Source: Oscillospiraceae bacterium (GTDB lineage: Bacteria > Bacillota > Clostridia > Oscillospirales > Ruminococcaceae). From it: a DNA stretch of 14,799 nucleotides. The stretch lies in the NCBI GenBank assembly GCA_900752625.1, contig CAADWC010000147.1, positions 1-14,799 of the forward strand, read 5' to 3'. Under the pieces are notes generated by a model. The model was not told the DNA's origin and did no database searches. It worked only from the letters and a program-made list of their open reading frames with translations. The position numbers were made by a program, and so were the translations under genes. This document shows positions 6,150 to 12,569 of the stretch, in pieces (positions within the stretch are counted from its first letter, which is position 1; every line of letters starts with the position of its first letter).

Positions 6150-6702
6150 ATTTAATCGACTTGCCCAATGCTTCTGCCTCTCCCAGCGCTTTGTGACCCT
6201 TTATATCTCCGACTGCAAAAACGCCGCCTGCCTTGATCATGCCAAGATCGTTCCACTGCATATGTTTCAGCAAGCTTTCATAGTAGCTTACCACAGGAGC
6301 GAAATTATCCTCACTTGCTCCCTCAGCCGCCATGAGCATTATACAGTCTTTTTTCGGATTCGTATAATTTTCATCGCACTCAGCAACTGCAAAAAGTCTG
6401 TCAAACGCGCATTTAAGCTGACCTGTTACGCTCCAATAGTACATCGGTGAGGCAAGCACAATAACGTCGCATTCGCGGTATACGGGATAGATTTTAAGCA
6501 TATCGTCTTTCTGAACACAGGGCGAATCGATATCCTTTCCTCCGCGGCAGCAGCCAAGGCATCCGTGAATATTCATTTTCTGCAGATCAAAACAGACAAC
6601 CTGGTGCCCTGCGCTCTCCGCTCCCTTAGTGAAGCTTTCAATCAGTTCTGCCGTATTTCCTTTAGCTCTTGGGCTTCCGTTTAAAATCATTATTTTTCTC
6701 AT
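6148..6702 (-). CDS. Flavodoxin-fold NAD(P)H-dependent oxidoreductase
   Basis: A 184-residue paralogue of its downstream partner and first gene of the pair. It has the FMN loop LNGSPRAKGNT (7-17) and the second loop ASPMYYWSVTGQLK (84-97). The cysteine cluster is altered: Cys48, 51, 52 and 62 give a C-x2-C-C-x9-C pattern, unlike the CX2CX2CX5C of the partner, so it may bind FMN only or a different cluster. The start at 6702 is supported by GAGGAG 5 nt upstream. It is divergent from an HxlR-type regulator with overlapping promoters, the usual layout of redox- or electrophile-sensing control of flavin reductases, quinone reductases and nitroreductases. Substrate unknown. The two proteins might work as a pair, but that is inference. 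Confidence 0.88.
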   Translation of the reverse strand: MRKIMILNGSPRAKGNTAELIESFTKGAESAGHQVVCFDLQKMNIHGCLGCCRGGKDIDSPCVQKDDMLKIYPVYRECDVIVLASPMYYWSVTGQLKCAFDRLFAVAECDENYTNPKKDCIMLMAAEGASEDNFAPVVSYYESLLKHMQWNDLGMIKAGGVFAVGDIKGHKALGEAEALGKSIK

Positions 6703-6724
6703 AAAAACTCCTCCTCAAAAAAAC

Positions 6725-6753
6725 TTGACAAAACCTTTGATGTCTATTATAAT
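6725..6753 (+). promoter_or_regulatory. Consensus promoter of the HxlR gene
   Basis: TTGACA (6725-6730), exactly 17 bp, TATAAT (6748-6753): a perfect sigma-A consensus. Expected start near 6760, with a leader of about 77 nt. Such a strong promoter implies repression. Confidence 0.8.
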
Positions 6754-6779
6754 CATATCATAAATATCAGCTTAGTCAA
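6752..6779 (-). promoter_or_regulatory. Promoter of the flavoprotein pair
   Basis: Minus strand: TTGACT (6774-6779), 16-bp spacer, TATGAT (6752-6757). A TATAAT at 6746-6751 is also present but lies 22 bp from this -35. The -10 region overlaps the -10 of the opposite HxlR promoter, so the two compete or are controlled together. Confidence 0.65.
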
Positions 6780-6836
6780 GTACGCACATTCAGGTTATAT
6801 ACTTACCTTTAAGAAAGTGCAGTGAAGGAGCATATA

Positions 6837-7169
6837 ATGAACACAAGATGCATATCAAACGAAAATCTTGAAAACACAGGATTCAGCTACACACTGTCGT
6901 TGATTAACGGAAAATATAAGATGACTATTCTGTATACGCTTATGGAATTTGGTATAGTCCGCTTTAACGAAATGCAGAAATATATCGGCTCGATTTCATA
7001 TAAAACGCTGAGCTTAAACCTTAAGGAGCTTGAAGCCGACGGGCTGGTGCACCGTAAAGAATATCCGCAGATACCGCCAAAAGTTGAGTACAGTCTTACC
7101 GAGCGCGGCAGGTCGCTTATTCCCATCCTTGATTCAATGTGCGAATGGGGCGATAAAAACAGAATATAA
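6837..7169 (+). CDS. HxlR-family winged-helix transcription regulator
   Basis: A 110-residue dimeric DNA-binding protein. The HxlR domain spans about residues 17-105: SLINGKYKMTILYTL opens helix 1, the recognition region is ISYKTLSLNLKELEADGL (53-70), and VHRKEYPQIPPKVEYSLTERG (71-91) is the typical wing. Cys5 at the N-terminus is where HypR/YodB/QorR-type members carry a redox-sensing cysteine; Cys102 is a second candidate. The start at 6837 follows AAGGAG by 6 nt; a GTG at 6822 lies before that site. It is divergent from two flavoprotein genes, which are its most likely targets along with itself. The inducer, perhaps a quinone, aldehyde, disulfide or hypochlorous stress, is inference. A hairpin terminator follows. 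Confidence 0.9.
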   Translation: MNTRCISNENLENTGFSYTLSLINGKYKMTILYTLMEFGIVRFNEMQKYIGSISYKTLSLNLKELEADGLVHRKEYPQIPPKVEYSLTERGRSLIPILDSMCEWGDKNRI

Positions 7170-7189
7170 TTATCCATAGTTAAAACATA

Positions 7190-7228
7190 ACGCCTCGGGC
7201 AAAGATGATTCTCCTGAGGCGTGTTTTT
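7190..7228 (+). terminator. Terminator of the HxlR gene
   Basis: Stem ACGCCTCGGG (7190-7199) with CCTGAGGCGT (7213-7222), one G-U pair, followed by GTTTTT. Confidence 0.88.
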
Positions 7229-7236
7229 CTGATTAA

Positions 7237-7274
7237 ATTGTAACGGTTATCGCCCCGGCAGACGATCTTACAAT
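7237..7274. repeat. Inverted repeat upstream of the GtrA-family gene promoter
   Basis: ATTGTAA (7237-7243) and TTACAAT (7268-7274) are perfect complements separated by 24 bases. They lie 40-77 bp upstream of the -35 at 7314. Possibly regulatory; no factor recognised. Confidence 0.3.
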
Positions 7275-7313
7275 GCAAACTTTACACTTATCGTCATAAC
7301 AGCAATATTGAAC

Positions 7314-7342
7314 TTGAAATTAATATAATTATACTGTATAAT
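7314..7342 (+). promoter_or_regulatory. Promoter of the GtrA-family gene
   Basis: TTGAAA (7314-7319), 17-bp spacer, TATAAT (7337-7342) preceded by TG directly at 7335-7336. Start near 7349, about 40 nt before the ATG. Confidence 0.75.
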
Positions 7343-7389
7343 TATTATGCGGATCATTTCTGCACAACAACGATCATTCGGAGGGAACA

Positions 7390-7920
7390 ATGGAACAGAC
7401 TGCAAAAATAAAAGATGAAATTCAAAAAAAGCCTGATATATTCGACAGGATAATGAGCTGGGGCTTTTTAAAAAAATTTGAGCCCATGTACAGAAAAAAT
7501 AAGGAAATACTTCTTTATCTGTTTTTCGGAGCCTGGACTACCGTCATAAGCTTTGTATCATTTTTCATAGCCGCGGCGCTGATAAAGCTGCCGGACATCT
7601 CGATTTTCGGAGTGCCGGTCGACACCGCTGTTACCGTCAGCAATATTATTTCCTGGATATGTGCCGTTACTTTTTCGTATGTGACAGCAAGGATATGGGT
7701 TTTTGAATCTACCGCGCACGGAGGCAAGGCTGTTTTTAAAGAAGCCCTGGTTTTTTACGGAGGAAGGGTATTTACTCTTATCGTGGAAACAGTAATGATG
7801 AACGTCGGCGTACAGGCGCTTAGCATCAACGAAAATATAATGAAAATAATCGCTTCAATAGTGGTGCTTATATTGAACTACGTTATCAGCAAGCTGCTGG
7901 TATTTAAAAAAACAAGCTGA
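7390..7920 (+). CDS. GtrA-family polytopic membrane protein
   Basis: A 176-residue integral membrane protein with a charged cytoplasmic N-terminus (about 1-38) and four predicted membrane helices near residues 39-62, 78-101, 116-138 and 147-168, with the family-like RIWVF after helix 2 and ISKLLVFKK at the end. GtrA proteins are proposed to flip lipid-linked sugars or take part in wall-polysaccharide and teichoic-acid glycosylation. No glycosyltransferase gene is adjacent, so its partner is not visible. Start supported by GGAGGG 4 nt before the ATG. It has its own promoter and converges on the antiporter gene, with a shared hairpin between them. Confidence 0.88.
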   Translation: MEQTAKIKDEIQKKPDIFDRIMSWGFLKKFEPMYRKNKEILLYLFFGAWTTVISFVSFFIAAALIKLPDISIFGVPVDTAVTVSNIISWICAVTFSYVTARIWVFESTAHGGKAVFKEALVFYGGRVFTLIVETVMMNVGVQALSINENIMKIIASIVVLILNYVISKLLVFKKTS

Positions 7921-7941
7921 ACAAGCCCCGCTCACAAAAGA

Positions 7942-7993
7942 AAAGGCAGCGAAGAAGCACGCCGTTGTTTTGGTATGCTTTTGCGCTGCTTTT
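7942..7993. terminator. Shared terminator between the GtrA-family and antiporter genes
   Basis: Outer stem AAAGGCAGCG (7942-7951) with CGCTGCTTTT (7984-7993, one G-T pair) and inner AAGCA/TGCTT pairs. Poly-A on the left and poly-T on the right make it usable in both directions. Confidence 0.7.
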
Positions 7994-8029
7994 ATTATTT
8001 CATACAAAGTATATGCCTCAGGCGCTGTT

Positions 8030-9649
8030 CTATCCCAGCAGTTCCTTGTCGGAGGTGTGAAGAACCAGTACGTCGCCCGGCTTGATAGTAGTGTTTCCGT
8101 TTGGTATGACGGTTTTTTCATTTCGCTTTATCATAACTACAAGAACATTTCTGGGAATTGCCTCAGAAATGGTTCTGCCCGCCCACTCGTTGTCTGCGGC
8201 GATCTCCTCCTCAGAAAGCAATACCTGCTGACTCGACCGCTTCGGCTCGAAGCCGACTGCGCTGAGAACAAGAACATCACCCTCAAGAACAATGGTGCCG
8301 CCGCGAGGAATAACAGTCCTGTCGCCGCGGGAGATCATAACCAGCAAAGTTTCCGGAGGCAGGTTTATATCCTTGACCTTAAGGTTTATCCACGGGTGAC
8401 CCTTCTTGATATTAAGGCGTATAAACTGGATCTCCGTTTCATTGGAATAATCCGTAAAGGTTTTCATTACGCTGTCCTCGTCGTCTATCATATTCAGCTT
8501 TTCAGACACCTTCGGAAGCAATGTTCCCTGTATTCCGATGCTCAGCAAAACCACGCAGAAAGCTATATGGAAAACATCGCTTTTGGTATAGGCGTCGGAC
8601 ACGGTTGCCAGAATAGCGAATACTATAGACGTCGCACCTCTCAGACCTGCCCATGAAACAACCGCAATCTGGTTAAGCTTAGCTTTAAAAGGAAGCATTA
8701 AAAGGCTTACCGTTATCGGTCTTACGATAAAAGTTAAAGCTACGGCAATAAGCAAAGCAGGGATTATTATCTTAGGTATCTGGGAGGGGAACGACAAAAG
8801 TCCCAGCAGGAAAAACAGCAGTATCTGCATAAGTCCGGTAAGTCCGTCGAAAAAATGCACCTGAACCTTTTTGTTCTTTATTTTGCTGTTTCCCATAACT
8901 ATTCCCACCAGATAACAGCTCAGATAACCGTTTCCTCCTACGAGCGATGGAAGAGCGTATGAAAACACGGCCATCGCAACAATAAAAATAGTGTCAAATC
9001 CGTCTGCGTCAAATTCAACATGCTTCAGCACCCAGACCGCTCCGAGAGCAATAAGCGCTCCGATTCCGATTCCGTATACTATCTGGGCAAAAAGCATATA
9101 AGCCGTCTTCCAGCCTGACACGCCGCCGCTCATGACCGACAGTATTATTACCGTTAACATATATGCCCATGGATCGTTGCTTCCGCTTTCAAGCTCAAGC
9201 ACGGAAGCAGTGCCGTATTTCAGGTTAAGATTTTTGGATCTAAGGATATTGAATACCGAAGCGGCGTCGGTCGAGCTGAGAACCGCTCCGATAAGCATTC
9301 CCTCTGCCAGTGGAAACCTGAGAACATAATGACAAAACAATCCGGTCAGCAGCGCTGTCATCAGAGTTCCGACAGACGAAAGCACCAGACTTTTCGCCGC
9401 TACCTTTTTCGCAGTCGCCCATTTTGTTCCGAATCCTCCGTAAAATATAATAAAAATAAGAGCAACGGAACAAATCTGTTCTGCAAATTCAAAATTTTCA
9501 AACTCTATTTTGAATATACCGTCAGAACCGAAAAGCATACCCAGAAGAATGAATGCAAACAGCATCGGTACGCCTATTTTGTTTGAGATCTTGTTAAATA
9601 CAATGCAGCATATGACTATAACTGCACCGATAGTGAGAGATAGTGCCAT
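8030..9649 (-). CDS. CPA1 cation/proton antiporter with C-terminal RCK_C (TrkA-C) domains
   Basis: A 539-residue membrane protein of the NhaP2/CvrA type that exchanges K+ (or Na+) for H+ across the cytoplasmic membrane for pH and potassium balance. About residues 1-385 form 12-13 hydrophobic helices with the conserved SSTDAA (125-130, Asp128) and ESGSNDP (154-160); the ND pair is characteristic of electroneutral CPA1 exchangers. About 400-465 is one RCK_C domain (PPETLLVMISRGDRTVIPRG) and about 478-537 a second, similar half repeat (NVLVVMIKRNEKTVIPNG); these domains bind small ligands such as nucleotides and gate transport. The start at 9649 follows AAGGAGG by about 6 nt. It is a single gene with its own promoter and a leader hairpin, converging with the GtrA-family gene. 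Confidence 0.93.
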   Translation of the reverse strand: MALSLTIGAVIVICCIVFNKISNKIGVPMLFAFILLGMLFGSDGIFKIEFENFEFAEQICSVALIFIIFYGGFGTKWATAKKVAAKSLVLSSVGTLMTALLTGLFCHYVLRFPLAEGMLIGAVLSSTDAASVFNILRSKNLNLKYGTASVLELESGSNDPWAYMLTVIILSVMSGGVSGWKTAYMLFAQIVYGIGIGALIALGAVWVLKHVEFDADGFDTIFIVAMAVFSYALPSLVGGNGYLSCYLVGIVMGNSKIKNKKVQVHFFDGLTGLMQILLFFLLGLLSFPSQIPKIIIPALLIAVALTFIVRPITVSLLMLPFKAKLNQIAVVSWAGLRGATSIVFAILATVSDAYTKSDVFHIAFCVVLLSIGIQGTLLPKVSEKLNMIDDEDSVMKTFTDYSNETEIQFIRLNIKKGHPWINLKVKDINLPPETLLVMISRGDRTVIPRGGTIVLEGDVLVLSAVGFEPKRSSQQVLLSEEEIAADNEWAGRTISEAIPRNVLVVMIKRNEKTVIPNGNTTIKPGDVLVLHTSDKELLG

Positions 9650-9675
9650 GTTTTTCCTCCTTATGGTATATTTGC

Positions 9676-9707
9676 GTAATACCGTACAAAATCATGCATG
9701 GTATTAC
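9676..9707 (-). repeat. Inverted repeat at the antiporter transcription start and leader
   Basis: GTAATACC (9676-9683) and GGTATTAC (9700-9707) are perfect 8-bp complements separated by 16 bases. The outer end coincides with the predicted start of transcription (about 9707), so the mRNA would begin with this hairpin, or the dyad could be an operator. A third partial copy, GGTAT at 9665-9669, could pair instead with ATACC at 9679-9683. Confidence 0.5.
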
Positions 9708-9713
9708 TTTTAT

Positions 9714-9742
9714 ATTATAACATTTTTTCGGGTCGTTTTCAA
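9714..9742 (-). promoter_or_regulatory. Promoter of the antiporter gene
   Basis: Minus strand: TTGAAA (9737-9742), 17-bp spacer, TATAAT (9714-9719). Start near 9707, leader of about 57 nt. Confidence 0.72.
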
Positions 9743-9908
9743 CCGCATTTGCGTCCTGCGTATAAAATAATTCAATTATTTATTCAAAACGCCCATCACA
9801 TCGGAGTAAACGCACATCAGTTTCGGCGGTTTATATAAAATTATACAGACAGAATTCACTTTAAAATTTTTATATTATCTTAAGCAAGCGCACTCTGATG
9901 CAATAAAA
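9743..9908. other. Gene-free spacer upstream of the antiporter promoter
   Basis: AT-rich stretch between the antiporter promoter and the ABC terminator. No gene seen. It contains two similar decamers, ACGCCCATCA (9789-9798) and ACGCACATCA (9810-9819), in direct orientation 21 bp apart, about two helical turns. Confidence 0.4.
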
Positions 9909-9930
9909 CAGGGCGGCCTATGCCGCCCTG
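9909..9930 (-). terminator. Terminator of the ABC transporter operon
   Basis: A perfect 9-bp GC-rich stem, CAGGGCGGC with GCCGCCCTG around a 4-nt loop. On the minus strand it is followed by TTTTATTG, as expected after the ATPase gene. Confidence 0.88.
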
Positions 9931-9962
9931 AGTATTTGTTATTGCTGTCAACATTCTTGCCG

Positions 9963-10730
9963 CTACAGACTGTTATTATTATATCTTTGCAGAAACTGTT
10001 TGGTACGCTCGTTCTGAGTATTTCCGAACAGTTCCTCCGGATCGCCTTCTTCTACAATATAGCCGCCGTCCATAAAAATAACGTGATTTGCCACATCCCT
10101 TGCGAACGCCATTTCATGAGTTACGATAACCATCGTCATCTTCTCCTGAGCAAGCTCTTTTATTACTTTAAGTATCTCCCCTGTCAGCTCCGGATCAAGC
10201 GCCGATGTCGGCTCGTCGAAAAAAAGCACCTCCGGCTTCAACGCAAGCGCTCTGGCTATCGAAACTCTCTGCTGCTGTCCGCCGGAAAGCTCGCACGGGT
10301 AAGATTTTGCCTTATCGGAAAGCCCCATTTTTTTCAGCAGCTCCTCCGCCTCGGAAACAGCCTCGCTTCTGGATTTTTTCAGAACATGAACCGGAGCCTC
10401 TATTATATTCTGCATCACCGACATATGCGGAAACAGATTGAAATTCTGAAAAACAAGTCCTATTTTCAGCCGTATCTCTCTCAGAGTTTTTGAGGGAGCG
10501 TAAACCGCTTTTCCATTCTCTGTTCTCAGCATATTCATTGAACAGACGTTTATCTCGCCCCCGTCCGCTCTTTCAAGCTGATTTATACATCTTAAAAGCG
10601 TGGATTTACCCGATCCGGACGGTCCTATGACCGCAACGACCTGTCCCTGCTCAACGTTAAAAGAAATATCCTTCAGCACATTAAGGCTTCCGAAATTTTT
10701 GGAAAGGTTTTTAACCTCTAAAGTTGCCAT
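9963..10730 (-). CDS. Polar amino-acid ABC transporter, ATP-binding protein
   Basis: A 255-residue ATPase of the GlnQ/ArtM/HisP group that powers import of a polar amino acid through the permease encoded just upstream. Visible motifs in order: Walker A GPSGSGKST (36-44), Q-loop Gln95, signature LSGGQ (148-152), Walker B VLFFDE (168-173), D-loop SALD and H-loop His205 (THE). Length is normal for the group. The ATG at 10730 has a modest GGAAAGGA ribosome site 8 nt upstream and lies 21 nt after the permease stop, so the two genes form an operon. No binding-protein gene is present; it must come from elsewhere or have been lost. Arginine, glutamine, cystine or histidine are all possible; the sequence does not decide. 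Confidence 0.94.
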   Translation of the reverse strand: MATLEVKNLSKNFGSLNVLKDISFNVEQGQVVAVIGPSGSGKSTLLRCINQLERADGGEINVCSMNMLRTENGKAVYAPSKTLREIRLKIGLVFQNFNLFPHMSVMQNIIEAPVHVLKKSRSEAVSEAEELLKKMGLSDKAKSYPCELSGGQQQRVSIARALALKPEVLFFDEPTSALDPELTGEILKVIKELAQEKMTMVIVTHEMAFARDVANHVIFMDGGYIVEEGDPEELFGNTQNERTKQFLQRYNNNSL

Positions 10731-10751
10731 ATCTATTATCCTTTCCCTTTC

Positions 10752-11465
10752 TTACTTATAGTAATTGAATTTCTTCTCTATAAAAGCGAATGCAACGGTA
10801 ACTGCCGCATTCAGCACGAAATAGAAAAGACCCGCTACAAAAAGCGGCACGACTGAGCTGTAGGTATTCATCATCTGCTTTGATTTAAGCGTTATTTCCG
10901 CAAAAGCTATAACGTTGGCGAGAGAGGTATCCTTTACCAAAACGATCACCTCGTTGGACGTAGCGGGAATAACTCTCTTGACCACCTGAGGCAGTATTAT
11001 TCTGAAAAAAGTCTGGAGCTTATTCATTCCAAGCATTGAAGCCGCCTCATACTGACCCTTGGGAATAGCCTCTATTCCGCCTCTGAATATCTCGGCAAAA
11101 TAAGCGGCGTAATTGAGCACAAACGCTACCACAAGAGCGGTAAACATATAGTTATCGTCCCTTATGTTCACCTTATTGAGCATATCATAAAACCAGTTGG
11201 ACGTTCCCGACTTTCTCGCCGAAGCAGTAAGCATCGGGATTGCGTAATAAACAGCTATGATCTGCAGCATAAGAGGCGTTCCCCTCATTATGAGTATGTA
11301 CAGATTGGTAATCCACGAAACCGGCTTGAACCTGCATTTTTTCAGCCATGTAACTATAACTCCCACCGGAATCGAAAGCGCCAGCGTCCAGAAAAACAGC
11401 TTGAGTGTATTGGGCAGATATTCAAGCAGGATCCCGGCGACGTTAAGTATATCTTCAAAACTCAC
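10752..11465 (-). CDS. Polar amino-acid ABC transporter permease (HisM/GlnP type)
   Basis: A 237-residue integral membrane protein. It has about five hydrophobic helices, the RGTP motif after the second (61-64) and the EAA loop EAIPKGQYEAASMLGM (132-147) that docks on the ATPase. An insertion of about 25 residues (ASARKSGTSNWFYDMLNKVN, about 81-105) lies between helices where many homologues have a shorter loop. I choose the GTG at 11465: GGTGGTG lies 6 nt before it, and the promoter predicts a start near 11491, which would leave the TTG at 11486 with only about 5 nt of leader. It is first in the operon with the ATPase. No binding domain is fused and no binding-protein gene is nearby. Confidence 0.9.
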   Translation of the reverse strand: MSFEDILNVAGILLEYLPNTLKLFFWTLALSIPVGVIVTWLKKCRFKPVSWITNLYILIMRGTPLMLQIIAVYYAIPMLTASARKSGTSNWFYDMLNKVNIRDDNYMFTALVVAFVLNYAAYFAEIFRGGIEAIPKGQYEAASMLGMNKLQTFFRIILPQVVKRVIPATSNEVIVLVKDTSLANVIAFAEITLKSKQMMNTYSSVVPLFVAGLFYFVLNAAVTVAFAFIEKKFNYYK

Positions 11466-11471
11466 AAAAAG

Positions 11472-11478
11472 CACCACC
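11472..11478 (-). promoter_or_regulatory. Ribosome site that fixes the permease start
   Basis: GGTGGTG on the minus strand, 6 nt before the GTG at 11465. It lies within the reading frame of the longer TTG version. Confidence 0.6.
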
Positions 11479-11497
11479 AAAGTCAATATTCTTTTAT

Positions 11498-11526
11498 ATT
11501 ATACAACATACCTCTGATTTAGTCAA
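11498..11526 (-). promoter_or_regulatory. Promoter of the ABC transporter operon
   Basis: Minus strand: TTGACT (11521-11526), 17-bp spacer, TATAAT (11498-11503), a near-perfect consensus. Start near 11491. Confidence 0.78.
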
Positions 11527-11531
11527 TAACT

Positions 11532-11549
11532 GTGCTGTCATGTCAGCAC
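11532..11549. repeat. Inverted repeat directly upstream of the ABC operon promoter
   Basis: GTGCTG (11532-11537), six bases, CAGCAC (11544-11549), a perfect dyad centred about 50 bp before the predicted start and 6 bp beyond the -35. That is a usual place for an activator site. No known regulator recognised. Confidence 0.45.
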
Positions 11550-11559
11550 GATAAATTGT

Positions 11560-11586
11560 AAAGCCGTGATATTGCAGGCTTTTTTC
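11560..11586 (+). terminator. Orphan terminator-like hairpin
   Basis: AAAGCC (11560-11565) pairs with GGCTTT (11577-11582) and six T (11580-11585) overlap its end. It would stop plus-strand transcription, yet no plus-strand gene lies before it. Short stem, so weak. Confidence 0.35.
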
Positions 11587-11609
11587 GGCAGGGACAGCTT
11601 CTTTCCATG

Positions 11610-11638
11610 TTGAATTTTACGGGTAGGTGTGATATAAT
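11610..11638 (+). promoter_or_regulatory. Promoter of the gene at 11660
   Basis: TTGAAT (11610-11615), 17-bp spacer, TATAAT (11633-11638) with extended -10 TG at 11630-11631. Start near 11645, practically at the ribosome site, so the leader is about 15 nt. Confidence 0.7.
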
Positions 11639-11659
11639 CGAACAAGAGGTGATTGATGA

Positions 11660-12496
11660 ATGAATAAAGTAAGATTCGTTGCAAACAAAGATACCAACTA
11701 TGTTTTTCATATGCTTTCTGTCGCAAAATGCGGTTATGACAATACTTATGGCAGTTACTACAGAAATCTTTATCCTGCCGAAGATTTGGCGGTAATCAAA
11801 GAAAACGAGCCGCTTTTGTCGGTTTGCGGCGGCGAGCACTGCGGATTTTTATACGGAACTCTGGTAAGCGAGCCTGCGTGCGGAATGGTATCTGCAAAGG
11901 ATTATTACTCCGGGCTTATCAGAATGGCTGACAATAACGAAGCGCCGCCGGAATTTGAAAAATATGTCGATACCGTCCGCCGCATTTCAGAGATTATGAT
12001 AAAGCATTACGATCATTACGCAAATCACATCTGGAAAGACGAGGAAAATAAGATCAAAGCATATATCCCAAAAGTACTTCGGCTGTTTGAAGAGTCGGAT
12101 TTTACGGAAAAGGCTGAGAAAGCAGTCGGCTGTAAGCTTACGAGCGAATATTTTGTCACTTCGGCAGAAAACGGTGCAGAAGCAATAGACATTTCAACCG
12201 AACAGGATGTGTTTGGCATTGAGAGAGATCCTCTTGACGCATTTTATTTCATAGGGCATGAATTTATTATATATTTACTTTTCAATGCCCTCAGGGATGT
12301 GAATGCTTTCAAAGGATTTGATACATGGAACTTGACAGAGGGACTTGCAGAATACTATCTTAAAAAGGTTATGGGCAATACCAGATTTTTTGACAGTCAT
12401 CAAAAGTACGTTGCATTCTTTGAGAAGTGTGAAAAAAATACGAAAGTATCTGCTGTCGAACTTTACAAAGCAGGATTACAAGCCGACAACATTTAA
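11660..12496 (+). CDS. Protein of unknown function with a degenerate metallopeptidase-like motif
   Basis: I do not recognise a named family for this 278-residue soluble protein without signal peptide or membrane helix. Residues 199-233 look like a gluzincin-type zinc site that has lost a ligand: GHEFIIYLL (His200, Glu201, but Ile204 where HExxH needs His), followed 26 residues later by EGLAEYY (Glu227), the usual third-ligand region. It could be an inactive peptidase relative, or the resemblance may be chance. A helical charged segment precedes it (about 98-165). The ATG at 11660 has GAGGTGA 7 nt upstream; the ATG at 11656 runs into a stop at once. After the stop the same frame, past one more stop, reads FALAAYYESNATLGTQ, so the C-terminus may have been cut off by mutation. 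No clear terminator follows. Confidence 0.72.
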   Translation: MNKVRFVANKDTNYVFHMLSVAKCGYDNTYGSYYRNLYPAEDLAVIKENEPLLSVCGGEHCGFLYGTLVSEPACGMVSAKDYYSGLIRMADNNEAPPEFEKYVDTVRRISEIMIKHYDHYANHIWKDEENKIKAYIPKVLRLFEESDFTEKAEKAVGCKLTSEYFVTSAENGAEAIDISTEQDVFGIERDPLDAFYFIGHEFIIYLLFNALRDVNAFKGFDTWNLTEGLAEYYLKKVMGNTRFFDSHQKYVAFFEKCEKNTKVSAVELYKAGLQADNI

Positions 12497-12569
12497 TTAT
12501 TCTAAATTAACTTTGCCTTGGCTGCTTATTACGAAAGTAATGCAACGCTAGGTACCCAGTCCAAAAAAA
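12497..12569 (+). other. Short convergent spacer, possibly the lost 3' end of the preceding gene
   Basis: No hairpin terminator is visible here although two genes converge. In the frame of the preceding gene the codons from 12506 read INFALAAYYESNATLGTQ and on to a stop near 12590, interrupted from the gene by TAA at 12494 and TAA at 12503. Confidence 0.3.

Noticed and set aside
7970..8656. Plus-strand open frame of 228 codons opposite the antiporter
   Set aside because: The translation is low in recognisable features and rich in Arg/Asn/Cys runs typical of antisense frames; the antiporter frame on the other strand is certain.
9650..9743. c-di-AMP (ydaO-type) riboswitch before the antiporter
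   Set aside because: The leader of about 57 nt is far too short for that aptamer and lacks its conserved blocks; only a simple hairpin is present.
9936..10493. Plus-strand open frame opposite the ABC ATPase
   Set aside because: It covers the Walker B and signature region of a clear ATPase gene in antisense and has no support of its own.
12345..12551. Separate small plus-strand gene overlapping the end of the 11660 gene
   Set aside because: It is another frame of the same DNA with no ribosome site, and its translation shows no domain.
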